64,000 nucleotides of DNA from G963665925 sp963678925 (GCA_963678925.1 OY787533.1:2108001-2172000), one strand, 5' to 3'; shown: positions 26,401 through 34,898, counted from the stretch's first letter. A program made the numbers and translations. The notes: a model not told the origin generated them from the sequence alone.

Positions 26401-26972
26401 CTCAAAGCGGTCACATGGCGACTGTCGGCTATGAGATGTTTGTAAAAATGCTTGAAGAAAAGGTACGTGACATCAAGGGTGAAGAAGTCATTCCGCAGAT
26501 TGATACCACGGTTGAGTACAACATTAGTGCATTTATTCCAGATACCTTTGTCACCAATCCCCAGCACAAGCTGGAACTTTATAAAAAGATATCCTCAATT
26601 CGGAATCAGGAAGACGCATTCTCCATTGAAGAAGAAATCGAAGACCGTTACGGAACCCTGCCGACCGTTGTCTACAACCTTATTCGGATTTCCTACCTCA
26701 AGGCCCTCGGTATGGCGGTGCGCATCCATCTGATCAAGGAAGAAACCCTGTCCTTCAGATTTGAGTTTGGCGATGACCGCATGCTCAAGCCGGAGACGAT
26801 TGCCCTTGCAACGCAGAAGTTTGGCAGACGCATTCTATTCAATCTGGGATCTCAGCCACACTTCATCTACAAGTTTCCGAAGAAGCCGGCATCCAGAGAA
26901 CAGAAGCTGATGGAACTCATCAAGGTCATGGAGGATATTGTCGGTTTTCAGAATGGTGAATATAAGATATAA
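23475..26972 (+). CDS. mfd: Transcription-repair coupling factor
   Basis: This 1,165-residue DNA translocase removes stalled RNA polymerase and recruits UvrA. Order of domains: UvrB-like N-terminal region (about 1-340), RNA-polymerase-interacting domain (about 490-545, with SVGDYVVHEAHGIGKYVGID), superfamily II helicase with Walker A GDVGFGKTEVA (near residue 641), DEEQ box (near 743) and TATPIPRTLHM, then the C-terminal D7 domain. The length is normal and no frameshift is seen. Confidence 0.97.
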   Translation: MKQALFQPFENAKATRALVRSLDEGYGSISVTGVWGTLSAQMIAYTNLKTNAANLVIASSEVEAKALVDDLNAFGDVAAYFPAREMVFFDMYAHSNQNIHERIGVIERLIAGETLTVVTTSEALLMRLPAKKLWEVNRLKFELGNSYDLKATLHTLVNMGYESVDMVDSKGHFSLRGGILDVYAPGMDEPVRIEFFDDEIDSIRTFDPSNQLSKDKIDSVNVGPCREVLLDDAARKRLDEKISAHLPAIESEELAQKLALLKEHINEEVYVDGLDRYFDLMYAEDATLMDFMPVRAPIYISEPSRTHERADRYIRDYRERFKNYFERGALLADQINNIYSYDRILEDIGRHPVILMDNLTKRIDDFRLDQIIHFQTVEAPLFHGKHSAMADEIKQWLKRDYHIVLAVSTLEKGERLKRILDDYEVDSVIVKEIDSAVVSGKVLICPINLKHGFILRDIRYAVLTDKEISGVHRKTRRKKRSGQLIKSFNELSVGDYVVHEAHGIGKYVGIDQLVVDTQKKDYMKISYSGDDVLYIPVENMDLIQKYIGNEAAKTKLSKLGGAEWKRAKAKAKKSIEDMTDELLALYASRHGKIGYAYGADTEWQKQFEDMFPYEETPDQLKCIGEIKLDMEKGAPMERLLCGDVGFGKTEVAIRAVFKAVMDSKQVAFLVPTTLLAQQHYDRLKERFSKFPVKVEMLSRFRTPKQQEKIVEDLRAGVLDVVVGTHRVLSTDVKYKDLGLLVIDEEQRFGVKHKEKIKQLKESVDVLSLTATPIPRTLHMSMIGIRDMSIIEDPPEDRYPVQTYVTEYDENLIAEAIEREIDRGGQVFFVHNRVSDIDQVTARLAKLVPDARIQFAHGQMSEVKLEKIMMNFLNHEFDVLVCTTIIETGLDISNVNTIVINDADKMGLSQLYQLRGRVGRSNRIAYAYLTYARDKVLPEVAEKRLKAVKEFTELGSGFKIAMRDLEIRGAGNILGAAQSGHMATVGYEMFVKMLEEKVRDIKGEEVIPQIDTTVEYNISAFIPDTFVTNPQHKLELYKKISSIRNQEDAFSIEEEIEDRYGTLPTVVYNLIRISYLKALGMAVRIHLIKEETLSFRFEFGDDRMLKPETIALATQKFGRRILFNLGSQPHFIYKFPKKPASREQKLMELIKVMEDIVGFQNGEYKI

Positions 26973-27035
26973 TGACGAGTAGAGCACATTTATGCGAGAA
27001 TCGATACAGAAATATATTAAGGAGTGGATTATACT

Positions 27036-28031
27036 ATGGGCTTAAAAAGGAACCTTACGCTTGCGGTCACGTTCGTGCTGCTGGCGGCGTCGATTCTGAC
27101 CGGGTGTCAGCCGGGCGACGGTAACAATGCCGGCAGTCAGGGATCTGGAAAAGACGAAGTGATTGTTGCGACTGTCGACGGAGATAGCATTACGAAAACA
27201 GCATATGACAGCAATTTTGCACTGATGGAGAATGCCTACAACAGCATGTTCGGTGAGAACATCTGGACGCAGGAAATCGGCGGCAGACCTGTGAAGGAGA
27301 TTGTGCAGGAAGAGCTGCTTGAGAACATGATTCGCGAAAAGCTGATTGTTGACTATGTTAAGGACAGCGGCTATGAGGTCCCAGAAGCAGATGTTCAAGA
27401 AGCCTATGACAATTTTGAAGAGGTTCTTGAAACAGATGCGGAAACAAAAGCCTTCTATGATGAAATGAATTTTGGAGAAGATTTCATTAAGAATCAGATA
27501 GAATCACAGTTCATTGCAGAAGAGTTCAATGCCATGATCCGAAGTGAAATTGAAGCAGATAGTGAAACCCTTGAGGGACTCTATGGAACAGAAACGGTAC
27601 TGGTGAGCGCGAGTCATATTCTTTTCAATGACGATGCGACAATGAAGCTGGTACAAGGAAAGATTGAAGCGGGCGAGGATTTTGCCGAGCTGGCTACAGA
27701 ATACTCACAGGACCCTGGAAGTGCATCGAATGGCGGAAGCCTGGGATACTTCCCGCGTGGGAAAATGGTCCCGGAGTTTGAAGATGTGGCCTTTGGCCTT
27801 GCAGTCGGTGAAATCAGTGAACCTGTCCAGTCACAGTTTGGCTATCACATCATTAAAGTCGATGATGTTCAAACCATTAAGGATCTTGAGGAAACAGGCG
27901 CTTCAGAAGAAGAAATTAGTGTCTATAAGCAGTCCATTATTGATTCGCTCTCGCAGAAGGCCTACGCTGAAAAAGTGTCAGCACTTGTTGATGAAGCTAA
28001 GGTCGAAAGATTTCTTGAAAATATAAAGTAA
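27036..28031 (+). CDS. PrsA-like foldase lipoprotein (parvulin peptidyl-prolyl isomerase)
   Basis: This 331-residue secreted lipoprotein has a signal peptide with lipobox LTGC (Cys24), then a SurA-like N-terminal region (about 40-185). A PpiC/parvulin domain follows (about 190-290) with VSASHILFNDDA, SQDPGSASNGGSLGYFPRGK and SQFGYHIIKVDDV. It would help fold exported proteins outside the membrane, a plausible partner of the giant surface proteins in this window. The frame reaches back to GTG 27024, but that GTG sits inside AAGGAG, the binding site for ATG 27036. In Bacillus spoVT follows mfd; here this gene takes that place. Confidence 0.9.
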   Translation: MGLKRNLTLAVTFVLLAASILTGCQPGDGNNAGSQGSGKDEVIVATVDGDSITKTAYDSNFALMENAYNSMFGENIWTQEIGGRPVKEIVQEELLENMIREKLIVDYVKDSGYEVPEADVQEAYDNFEEVLETDAETKAFYDEMNFGEDFIKNQIESQFIAEEFNAMIRSEIEADSETLEGLYGTETVLVSASHILFNDDATMKLVQGKIEAGEDFAELATEYSQDPGSASNGGSLGYFPRGKMVPEFEDVAFGLAVGEISEPVQSQFGYHIIKVDDVQTIKDLEETGASEEEISVYKQSIIDSLSQKAYAEKVSALVDEAKVERFLENIK

Positions 28032-28035
28032 TAAA

Positions 28036-28067
28036 AAAACGGCTGTGGTGCCTACCACAGCCGTTTT
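28036..28067. terminator. Bidirectional terminator between the foldase and ferritin-like genes
   Basis: A perfect stem AAAACGGCTGTGGT/ACCACAGCCGTTTT (28036-28049 and 28054-28067) has loop GCCT and A/T runs on both sides. Confidence 0.93.
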
Positions 28068-28076
28068 TATGTATCC

Positions 28077-28577
28077 TTATTTGTGATACTCAAACATGAG
28101 ATCAAGGTCTTCTGAAAGTGCCTGAAGATCTTCTTCATGCTCAACCTCGTCTTTGAGAATCTGCATTGCCATATCATAAGTGATGAAGTCCACGCCTTCA
28201 GTCTCTTTCATCAAGGCGTTGTATACTTCTATTGCACACTGTTCACCCTTGATGTTCTGATCGAGAATGGCTTTGACGAATGGGTCTTCAGGTGTTTCGT
28301 ACCCGCAGTTTGTCCACTTCATCCAATCCGAAGGTGTGAGGATCGGTGTTCCACCAAGCTGAAGAATCCTGTCAGCAACAAGTTCCGCATGTGCCATTTC
28401 CTCAGTAGCATGTTGCAATAACTCTGCTGCAATGGATTCCTTCATAGGTCCCTTGATGACTTTCGCACCAATCCAATATTGGTAGTGTGCCAGCCATTCA
28501 TCTGCAAGCGCTTTGTTCAGCAGTTCGAGAATATGATCCTTTTTGTCGCCAACGAGTTTCTGACCAAACGTGCCCAT
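28077..28577 (-). CDS. Ferritin-like diiron protein (bacterioferritin/Dps-like)
   Basis: This 166-residue four-helix-bundle protein has the diiron ligand pattern Glu in ADEWLAHYQYW, EEMAHAE, Glu in IKGEQCAIEVYN, and a final DEVEHEED. It probably stores iron or detoxifies peroxide in the cytoplasm; ferritin, Dps-like and rubrerythrin-like functions cannot be separated from sequence alone. Minus-strand AAGGAGGC precedes the ATG. It faces the foldase gene across a shared terminator. Confidence 0.8.
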   Translation of the reverse strand: MGTFGQKLVGDKKDHILELLNKALADEWLAHYQYWIGAKVIKGPMKESIAAELLQHATEEMAHAELVADRILQLGGTPILTPSDWMKWTNCGYETPEDPFVKAILDQNIKGEQCAIEVYNALMKETEGVDFITYDMAMQILKDEVEHEEDLQALSEDLDLMFEYHK

Positions 28578-28634
28578 AAAAATGCCTCCTTCTTGTTTTC
28601 GTATGATGTGTAATTTTATCCCAACTCACTTACT

Positions 28635-28663
28635 ATTATACCCCAACTGAGAATGATTTGTAA
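28635..28663 (-). promoter_or_regulatory. Promoter of the ferritin-like gene
   Basis: On the minus strand TTACAA (28658-28663), 17 bases, TATAAT (28635-28640). A direct repeat CCCAACT flanks the -10 on both sides; no clear PerR or Fur box is visible. Confidence 0.75.
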
Positions 28664-28714
28664 CAGAGAAATATTATGTATGGACCCGATTCGCTTTATC
28701 CCGGTGGTGGCTTC

Positions 28715-28723
28715 TGATATAAT
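28715..28723 (+). promoter_or_regulatory. Extended -10 promoter of the yabM-like gene
   Basis: TGATATAAT at 28715-28723 is an exact extended -10, about 48 bases before ATG 28771. Confidence 0.55.
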
Positions 28724-28770
28724 GTTTATGTTTTAGTAATCTAGGGCGTAGGCTCAATTAGGAGGCAACA

Positions 28771-30417
28771 ATGTCGAAAAAAACAGGGGATTCCTTTATT
28801 AAGGGAGCCGCAATACTGGGTGCTGCGGCTATCGTCATAAAGGTAATGGGCGCCTTTTTCAGGATTCCGCTTGCGAATCTAATAGGTGATGAGGGCATGA
28901 GTTACTATCAGACAGCGTATCCGATGTACAACTGGCTGATTGTCATATCGACGGCAGGTTTTCCCGCTGCCATTGCAAAGACTATTGCAGAGCGAACTGC
29001 TGTGGGAGACCATTATGGTGCACATCGGGTATTCAAAACAATTCTAAAGCTCATGGCCATTGTGGGTATGATTGGGATGCTATTCATGCTCCTGGGTGCA
29101 GACTGGGTGACAACCTATGTCAAGAACAAGGGCGGCTTCTATTCATTCATGGCACTTGGACCGGCAATACTCTTTGTTGCGGTCATGTCTGCCTTTAGAG
29201 GCTACTTCCAGGGTCTTCAGGATATGAAACCCTATGCCTATTCGCAGATTGCAGAGCAGTTCTTCAGAGTGGTTGTGGGCCTGGGGCTGGCCTTTACCTT
29301 CTATAAGTACGGCCTTGAATATGCTTCGGCAGGAGCCACATTCGGCGCGACTTCGGGTGCCTTCTTCGGATTTCTGATTATTTTCCTTTACTACAGGCGC
29401 ATGAAGAAGAAGGGCGCTTTAGGGGAAATCGACACGAAACTGCCCGATCAGGTTGAGGAAAGCGAGCGTACGATCATAAAGAAGGTGCTCAAAATTGCAG
29501 TGCCAATCACCATAGGTGCATCGGTTATTCCCATTATGACCATGCTTGACCTCTTCATCGTCATGCGCCGACTCAATGACATTGGTATCATTGAGCAGGC
29601 CAACGATCTCTATGGACAGCTTACGGGCTACTCCCAGACTCTTGTGAATCTGCCGCAAACCGTTACTGCTGCGGTTCAAATAAGCCTGGTGCCCGCTGTG
29701 GCAGGTCTCATGGCAAAGAAGGCATCTGACGAGCTTAACCATACGATAGAAACGGGCCTGCGGCTGGGTCTGATCATTGGTCTTCCCTGTGCGCTGGGAC
29801 TGATTTCTCTTGCGGAACCAATCATGAAGCTGCTTTATCCGATGCAGATTGAGATTGCTTCAAGTACAGGTGCCATTCTACAGATACTTGGCTGGGGGGT
29901 TCTATTGCTGTCCATGTATCAGGTTACGACGGGCATACTTCAGGGGCTGGGCAAACAGAACCTGCCTGCACGAAACCTCTTTGTCGGAGCAATTTTGAAG
30001 GGCATACTCAGCTATGTGTTGGTGGGCATACCGTCACTAAACATTCGAGGTGCTGCAATCGCTACCATTAGTGCATTTGCCTGCGCGAGCATACTGAACT
30101 TTGTCAGTCTTATGAAAATTGTCGACTTCGAACCGAATGTCACAAAGATTTTTGTAAAGCCTGCAATCGATGGCCTGGTTATGGTTGTCGGTGTGAAAAT
30201 CACATATATGCTGGTAAATGGTGCTCTGGTGGGCAGCATGAGCGTGCTGAGTGCCGGTAGACTAGCCACCGTTGCGGCGGTTGCGGTCGGGGGCCTCGTA
30301 TTCGTACTGATGCTCTTTGTTACAGGAACTTTAACTGAAGAAGACATGGAAATGATGCCTGGGGGAAGAAAACTGAAGAAGCTCGCTGCGAAATTGAGTT
30401 TCAGAAAGGCAGGATAA
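28771..30417 (+). CDS. MOP-family lipid flippase (SpoVB/YabM/MurJ-like)
   Basis: This 548-residue membrane protein has about 14 hydrophobic segments. The start, SFIKGAAILGAAAIVIKVMG, and FFRIPLANLIGDEGMSYYQTAYPMY are typical of the polysaccharide-biosynthesis/SpoVB branch. It probably flips lipid-linked wall precursors. Its position before the yabN/mazG gene matches Bacillus yabM. GGAGGC precedes the ATG, and the next gene starts one base after the stop, so the two are translationally coupled. Confidence 0.88.
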   Translation: MSKKTGDSFIKGAAILGAAAIVIKVMGAFFRIPLANLIGDEGMSYYQTAYPMYNWLIVISTAGFPAAIAKTIAERTAVGDHYGAHRVFKTILKLMAIVGMIGMLFMLLGADWVTTYVKNKGGFYSFMALGPAILFVAVMSAFRGYFQGLQDMKPYAYSQIAEQFFRVVVGLGLAFTFYKYGLEYASAGATFGATSGAFFGFLIIFLYYRRMKKKGALGEIDTKLPDQVEESERTIIKKVLKIAVPITIGASVIPIMTMLDLFIVMRRLNDIGIIEQANDLYGQLTGYSQTLVNLPQTVTAAVQISLVPAVAGLMAKKASDELNHTIETGLRLGLIIGLPCALGLISLAEPIMKLLYPMQIEIASSTGAILQILGWGVLLLSMYQVTTGILQGLGKQNLPARNLFVGAILKGILSYVLVGIPSLNIRGAAIATISAFACASILNFVSLMKIVDFEPNVTKIFVKPAIDGLVMVVGVKITYMLVNGALVGSMSVLSAGRLATVAAVAVGGLVFVLMLFVTGTLTEEDMEMMPGGRKLKKLAAKLSFRKAG

Positions 30418-30418
30418 A

Positions 30419-31888
30419 ATGAGTCATAAATTGAAAATCGTCGGGCTAGGACCTGGTGGTATGAACTTTCTAACGGTTGAAGCCCTTGAGGCTTTAGAAA
30501 AAGCGGAAACGGTCTACTTAAGGACCCAAAAGCATCCGGTTGTGGACAAGCTTCGTAAAAGAGGCATAAAGTTTGAGTCCTACGACACCTATTATGAAAA
30601 ATATGAAACCTTCGATGAAGTCTATATGAACGTGGCCAAAGATGTTTGGACAAAGGCTGAGAGCGCGCCTACGGTCTATGCGGTGCCGGGAAATCCATTC
30701 GTTGCGGAAAAGACGGTCGAACACCTGCAGGCCTTTGCTGAGGCAGCAGGGGATACAATAGAGTTCGTTCATGGTGCCAGCTTCATAGATGCGATCATAA
30801 CCAGCCTCAAACGCGATCCGGTTCATGGTCTCAAGGTGCTTGACGCACTTCAGGTAGAGGTGCAGGTGCCTGATGTGACAATGGACAATCTGATTATTCA
30901 GGTCTATGACAGAATGACGGCCTCGCGGGTGAAACTGGAGCTAGGCAAGTACTATGAGGATGACCAGGAGGTCATTGTCGTACGCGGTGCCGGCATTCCG
31001 GGCGAAGAACGCATCGAGCCAATGAAACTCTATGAAATCGACCAGCGAGATGACTTGCATGATCACCTGACTTCCTTATACATACCGGGTCTTCCCATGG
31101 ATGGAGAGCGAAAGCGCTTCTTTGACGATCTTATCGGGATTATGGAGATTCTGCGTTCGCCGGATGGGTGTCCATGGGACCGTGAGCAGACCCACGAGAG
31201 TCTGAAGCCGAGTCTCATTGAGGAATCCTATGAAGTGCTCGATGCTATCGATAAGGGAGACCTTTATGAGCTGGAGGAAGAGCTTGGTGATGTGCTGCTT
31301 CAAGTGGTCTTCCATGCTGCCATAGCTGAGGAAAATGGCTACTTCAACATTCATGATGTGACGACGGGCATCTGTGAGAAACTGCTGCGCAGACATCCGC
31401 ATGTATTTGGCGAAGTCAGTGTCGACGGTTCAGATGATGTCGTTGTGAATTGGGAAGCTATAAAGAAAGAAGAGAAGCAGGAAAGCATGCATGTCGAGTC
31501 CATGGAGCGTATTCCAAAGGGTCTTCCCGCGCTTATGCGTGCATACAAGATTCAGAAAAAGGCAGCCGATGTAGGTTTTGACTGGGACCATATTAAGGAT
31601 GCGATTGCAAAAATTCATGAAGAACTCGATGAATTCCTGGAAATTTATGAGTCAGAAGACCTGGATCGGATTTCGGAAGAACTGGGAGATTTGATTTTTG
31701 CAGTTGTAAATGTTTGCCGTTTCCTAAAGATTAGGCCAGAGGTTGCTCTCAGCCATACCAATGAGAAATTTTTACGCAGATTCAGGTATGTTGAGGAGAA
31801 AGCGCTGGAAAAAGGTAAAATTTTGAACAATATGACCCTTTCAGAGATGGATAATCTGTGGAACAGCGCAAAAAAACTGGATTTGTAG
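30419..31888 (+). CDS. yabN: YabN: tetrapyrrole methylase-like domain fused to MazG pyrophosphohydrolase
   Basis: This 489-residue fusion has an N-terminal SAM-dependent tetrapyrrole-methylase-like domain (about 1-220, with IVGLGPGGMNFLTVEALEAL and YAVPGNPFVAEKTVE). Two MazG repeats follow from about residue 235, each with the EExxE metal-binding pattern (IEESYEVLDAID...ELEEELGDVLLQV and HEELDEFLEIY...ISEELGDLIFAVV). MazG hydrolyses NTPs as house-cleaning. The arrangement is the same as in Bacillus YabN. Confidence 0.92.
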   Translation: MSHKLKIVGLGPGGMNFLTVEALEALEKAETVYLRTQKHPVVDKLRKRGIKFESYDTYYEKYETFDEVYMNVAKDVWTKAESAPTVYAVPGNPFVAEKTVEHLQAFAEAAGDTIEFVHGASFIDAIITSLKRDPVHGLKVLDALQVEVQVPDVTMDNLIIQVYDRMTASRVKLELGKYYEDDQEVIVVRGAGIPGEERIEPMKLYEIDQRDDLHDHLTSLYIPGLPMDGERKRFFDDLIGIMEILRSPDGCPWDREQTHESLKPSLIEESYEVLDAIDKGDLYELEEELGDVLLQVVFHAAIAEENGYFNIHDVTTGICEKLLRRHPHVFGEVSVDGSDDVVVNWEAIKKEEKQESMHVESMERIPKGLPALMRAYKIQKKAADVGFDWDHIKDAIAKIHEELDEFLEIYESEDLDRISEELGDLIFAVVNVCRFLKIRPEVALSHTNEKFLRRFRYVEEKALEKGKILNNMTLSEMDNLWNSAKKLDL

Positions 31889-31909
31889 CAAAAAAAGTTG
31901 AAAAAAGTA

Positions 31910-31937
31910 TTGATAAAAAAGGTAATTTCAATATAAG
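31910..31937 (+). promoter_or_regulatory. Promoter of hup
   Basis: TTGATA (31910-31915), 16 bases, TATAAG (31932-31937), with A-tracts upstream like an UP element. Confidence 0.65.
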
Positions 31938-31989
31938 ATATAAATAGCCAATGTGAGCTAGAATTTCAACTGATTGAGGAGGTTTTACT

Positions 31990-32268
31990 GTGAATAAGGC
32001 GGAACTGGTAACAAGTATGGCAGAAAAATCGGGTCTTACTAAGAAAGACGCGGAAATGGCTCTGAATGCTTTTATGAAATCTGTTGAAGAAGCACTAATA
32101 GCTGGAGACAAGGTTCAGCTTGTAGGTTTCGGTACTTTCGACGTTCGTGAGAGAAAAGAAAGAAAAGGCCGCAACCCAAGAAACCCTGAGCAAGTTATTG
32201 ACATTCCAGCATCGAAAGCACCTGTTTTCAAAGCAGGTAAAGCGCTTAAAGAACTAGTTAACAAGTAA
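31990..32268 (+). CDS. hup: HU-type DNA-binding protein
   Basis: This 92-residue nucleoid protein matches HU along its whole length: MNKAELVTSMAEKSGLTKKD, VQLVGFGTFDVRERKERKGR, NPRNPEQVIDIPASKAPVFK. The start is GTG at 31990 with GAGGAGG eight bases upstream. It lies between yabN and yabO as in other Clostridia, and has its own promoter and terminator. Confidence 0.97.
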   Translation: MNKAELVTSMAEKSGLTKKDAEMALNAFMKSVEEALIAGDKVQLVGFGTFDVRERKERKGRNPRNPEQVIDIPASKAPVFKAGKALKELVNK

Positions 32269-32276
32269 TAAAAGTT

Positions 32277-32301
32277 AAAAGCAGCCTCGCTGCTTTTTTC
32301 T
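32277..32301 (+). terminator. Terminator of hup
   Basis: AAAAGCAGC and GCTGCTTTT arms surround loop CTC, followed by a T-run. Confidence 0.88.
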
Positions 32302-32403
32302 TTATATTTGAAACAAATACAATCCTTTCATAATTTGACAAAGTGCGCCGCTTTAATGTCGGGTGTCTGCACATGGGATTGTCGGATGGAAATGGAGTTT
32401 GAA

Positions 32404-32649
32404 ATGAGAATAGATAAGTTTTTAAAGGTATCCCGGCTGATCAAGCGCAGAACGATTGCAAAAGAAGCTTGTGACCAAGGCCGTATCCTCATAGGGGATA
32501 AGCCTGCCAAGCCCGGCAGTGAAGTCAAGGTAGGTGACATCATCACACTTGGATTCGCTTCAAAGACCATTCGCGTCGAGGTGCTGGCACTGAAAGAGCA
32601 TGTGAAGAAGGAAGAGGCGCTGGACTTATATAGGCAGCTTCCGGAATAA
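32404..32649 (+). CDS. rqcP: S4-domain RNA-binding protein RqcP (YabO/Hsp15-like)
   Basis: This 81-residue protein is an S4 RNA-binding domain: MRIDKFLKVSRLIKRRTIAK, CDQGRILIGDKPAKPGSEVK, VGDIITLGF. In Bacillus this protein (YabO, now RqcP) works with RqcH in ribosome quality control on stalled 50S subunits. The frame is open to 32308, but the family begins exactly at MRIDKFL and GGAG lies upstream of ATG 32404. In Bacillus yabP and yabQ follow; here divIC follows directly. Confidence 0.92.
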   Translation: MRIDKFLKVSRLIKRRTIAKEACDQGRILIGDKPAKPGSEVKVGDIITLGFASKTIRVEVLALKEHVKKEEALDLYRQLPE

Positions 32650-32672
32650 CACATATGATGAAAGGGTAAATC

Positions 32673-33002
32673 ATGAATGGTACAGCTCGTTTTCTAAAAA
32701 GGAATAGGGTCGTTGTTTTGTTTGCGGTTGCCTTTTTGGTCTATGTAGGCATCACCTTTTTCAGGCAAGAGGCGAAACTGCAGCAGCTACGTGCCGAGGA
32801 GGCCGCCTGCCAGCAGAAAATAGTGGTCCTCAAAGAAGATGTGGAAGCCCTTGAAGAAGAGCTTGAAAACGCATCCAGTGCTGAAACAATAGAGCGTATT
32901 GCCCGAGAAAAGCTAAAAATGGTTAAGCCAAATGAAATCATTTATATAATACAAGACGATAATGCTGAGGCAGATGGAATTATTTCTGAAGTTTCTGATT
33001 GA
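32673..33002 (+). CDS. divIC: Septum formation initiator, FtsB/DivIC family
   Basis: This 109-residue bitopic membrane protein has a basic N-terminus, one membrane helix (about 13-31) and a coiled coil (about 34-70, LQQLRAEEAACQQKIVVLKE). The conserved tail is IERIAREKLKMVKPNEIIYI. It is part of the FtsQ/DivIB-FtsL-FtsB divisome complex. Start ATG 32673 has AAAGGG upstream. Confidence 0.92.
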   Translation: MNGTARFLKRNRVVVLFAVAFLVYVGITFFRQEAKLQQLRAEEAACQQKIVVLKEDVEALEEELENASSAETIERIAREKLKMVKPNEIIYIIQDDNAEADGIISEVSD

Positions 33003-33028
33003 TTCTGCCCGTTTAAGGCATATATAAT
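32999..33028 (+). promoter_or_regulatory. Promoter of yabR-like gene
   Basis: TTGATT (32999-33004), overlapping the divIC stop, 18 bases, TATAAT (33023-33028). Confidence 0.55.
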
Positions 33029-33093
33029 AAGTGGGAAGGGTCTATGCCCTGCACATTGTATTCATAATCTTTTAAGGGAGGATAATTTTTTTT

Positions 33094-33603
33094 ATGGCCA
33101 TCGAAGTGGGTAAGATTTTCGAAGGGACTGTAACGGGCCTTGCGAAGTTCGGCGCTTTTGTAAAGCTATCTAGTGGAGAAACGGGTTTATGCCATATCTC
33201 TGAAATAGCAAATGATTATGTCAAAGAGGTGGGAGATCATCTCAAAGAGAATCAAGCTGTTAAGGTGAAGGTTCTTTCCATTGACCCAAAGGGAAAAATC
33301 AGTCTTTCAATCCGTCAGGCTTCAGAAACTGCTGGAGCGCCTAAGGCAAGTGCGCCGAGGGAAAGACGTTCAGAAAACGCAGGCAAGAGCAGACCGCAAA
33401 ATGCTGAAAACAGAGGTTCAAGAAGCGGAAATGAAAGAAACAGCAGACCGCCGAGGGATTATTCAGATAAGCGTCAGCAGAAGCCACATGATTTTGAAGG
33501 TATGCTGAACAGTTTTATGAAAAATTCTGACGAGAAGCTGAGAGACGTTCGTAAAGCCGCGAAAACTTCTGGAAGAAGAGGAAACGGATACGGATCTAGA
33601 TAA
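33094..33603 (+). CDS. yabR: S1 domain RNA-binding protein (YabR)
   Basis: This 169-residue protein has an N-terminal S1 fold (about 1-75: GKIFEGTVTGLAKFGAFVKL, GLCHISEIANDYVKEV, VLSIDPKGKISLSI). A basic, Arg/Ser/Asn-rich disordered tail follows (about 80-169, RERRSENAGKSRPQNAEN), probably for RNA contacts. The position after divIC matches Bacillus yabR. GGGAGG lies before the ATG. spoIIE, which follows in Bacillus, is absent. Confidence 0.9.
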   Translation: MAIEVGKIFEGTVTGLAKFGAFVKLSSGETGLCHISEIANDYVKEVGDHLKENQAVKVKVLSIDPKGKISLSIRQASETAGAPKASAPRERRSENAGKSRPQNAENRGSRSGNERNSRPPRDYSDKRQQKPHDFEGMLNSFMKNSDEKLRDVRKAAKTSGRRGNGYGSR

Positions 33604-33681
33604 GCGTATAAAGCTTCGAATACAACAAACTTAAACGGCCAGACAACCATCCTTGAAAAGTGGATATGCGCTGGTATAGAT

Positions 33682-33704
33682 ACCCGGGAACCCCGGGTTT
33701 TTCT
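33682..33704 (+). terminator. Terminator of yabR
   Basis: ACCCGGG (33682-33688) pairs with CCCGGGT (33692-33698), loop AAC, followed by TTTTCTAT. Confidence 0.8.
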
Positions 33705-33760
33705 ATATGCAGGACTGAGAACCTGGGCTGTGAATCGAGAGGAAATGCGAGGAAAAACAT

Positions 33761-34678
33761 ATGCGTGCAGCTGCAATTGACATAGGTACAAATTCAATCA
33801 GGCTTTTAAAGGCGGAAATCAAGAATGGAAGCCTGTTCAGTGGTGATAAATCATTGATTATGACGCGTATTGGGGAAGGTGTCAATGAGTCAGGGGTCTT
33901 GTCTGAAGCCGCCATGGATAGAAGTGTGGATGCCATCGTTCGGCTGGCGTCAGAAGCGCAAGACTGGGGTGCTCAGGAGGTTTTTGCCCTGGCAACCAGT
34001 GCTGTAAGGGACGCATCGAACCGGGACGATTTTGTAGCCCGCGTGAAGGCTGCCTGTGGACTCGATATTGAGGTCATAAGCGGTGAGCATGAGGCGCGAA
34101 TCGGCTTCTTAGGTGTTCTCGCAGGCGTACCTGACCCAGATGGGCGCATACTGATTATCGATGTCGGTGGTGGGAGTACAGAGCTGATTGTCGGCGGCGC
34201 AGACGGAATTGAGTATGCGAAAAGCATCAATGTAGGCGCGGTTCGAATGACGGGCAAGCACATTACAACAGATCCGGTTTCTGAGAATGAGCTCGAGTCC
34301 GTAAAATCAGATATTGCAGCAATAGCTGCCGAGGTCATAGAAGACCTCAGGCGCTTTTCAATCGGCAAGGCAATTGGTATTGGCGGCACAGCCACGACAC
34401 TGGGTGCTATGAAGCTTGAAATGACACACTATGACAGAGTGAAAATCCAGAACAGCCAAGTGTCTCGTGGGGAAATCAAGACCATGAACAAAATGCTTGC
34501 AGAGAAGACTGTAAAAGAAAGAACAGAAATAAAGGGGCTTCAACCCAAAAGGGCAGACATCATATTGGCGGGAGCGCTTGTTATTGAAGCTATTTTAGGC
34601 GCACTTCATATAGAGAATCTCAGCATTAGTGATTATGATAATCTTGAAGGCTGCCTCATGGAGAAACTTATTCTTTAA
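33761..34678 (+). CDS. Exopolyphosphatase/guanosine pentaphosphatase family (Ppx/GppA)
   Basis: This 305-residue protein of the ASKHA phosphotransferase fold shows AAIDIGTNSIRLLKAEI (phosphate 1), FALATSAVRDASNRDDFVAR, LIIDVGGGSTELIVGG (phosphate 2) and GIGGTATTLGAM. The length corresponds to the short two-domain form. Substrate (polyP or pppGpp) cannot be told apart. GAGG lies before the ATG. Confidence 0.9.
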   Translation: MRAAAIDIGTNSIRLLKAEIKNGSLFSGDKSLIMTRIGEGVNESGVLSEAAMDRSVDAIVRLASEAQDWGAQEVFALATSAVRDASNRDDFVARVKAACGLDIEVISGEHEARIGFLGVLAGVPDPDGRILIIDVGGGSTELIVGGADGIEYAKSINVGAVRMTGKHITTDPVSENELESVKSDIAAIAAEVIEDLRRFSIGKAIGIGGTATTLGAMKLEMTHYDRVKIQNSQVSRGEIKTMNKMLAEKTVKERTEIKGLQPKRADIILAGALVIEAILGALHIENLSISDYDNLEGCLMEKLIL

Positions 34679-34726
34679 GGGCAGGATACGAAATGGGATT
34701 TCATGCAGGCAATGTTCAAATATTTA

Positions 34727-34755
34727 TTGACAGCAATCCCGTACTCGTGTAATAT
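34727..34755 (+). promoter_or_regulatory. Promoter of tRNA-Met
   Basis: Consensus TTGACA (34727-34732), exactly 17 bases, TAATAT (34750-34755). The same two hexamers at the same spacing recur before tRNA-Val. Confidence 0.85.
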
Positions 34756-34801
34756 ATATCTTGTCGTCACAAGTGAAAACATTTTCAAGCGTGACGGTCG
34801 T

Positions 34802-34878
34802 GGCGGCGTAGCTTAGTTGGCTAGAGCGTTCGGTTCATACCCGAAAGGTCGGTGGTTCGAGTCCACTCGCCGCTACCA
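34802..34878 (+). tRNA. tRNA-Met (anticodon CAT), elongator type
   Basis: The 77-base cloverleaf has acceptor GGCGGCG/CGCCGCT, an encoded CCA, anticodon stem TTCGG/CCGAA and loop TTCATAC with CAT at 34836-34838. The anticodon stem lacks the three G-C pairs of initiator tRNA, so this is elongator Met; tRNA-Ile2 (lysidine) is a less likely alternative. Confidence 0.93.
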
Positions 34879-34898
34879 CTTATTGCAGAAAAATGGAG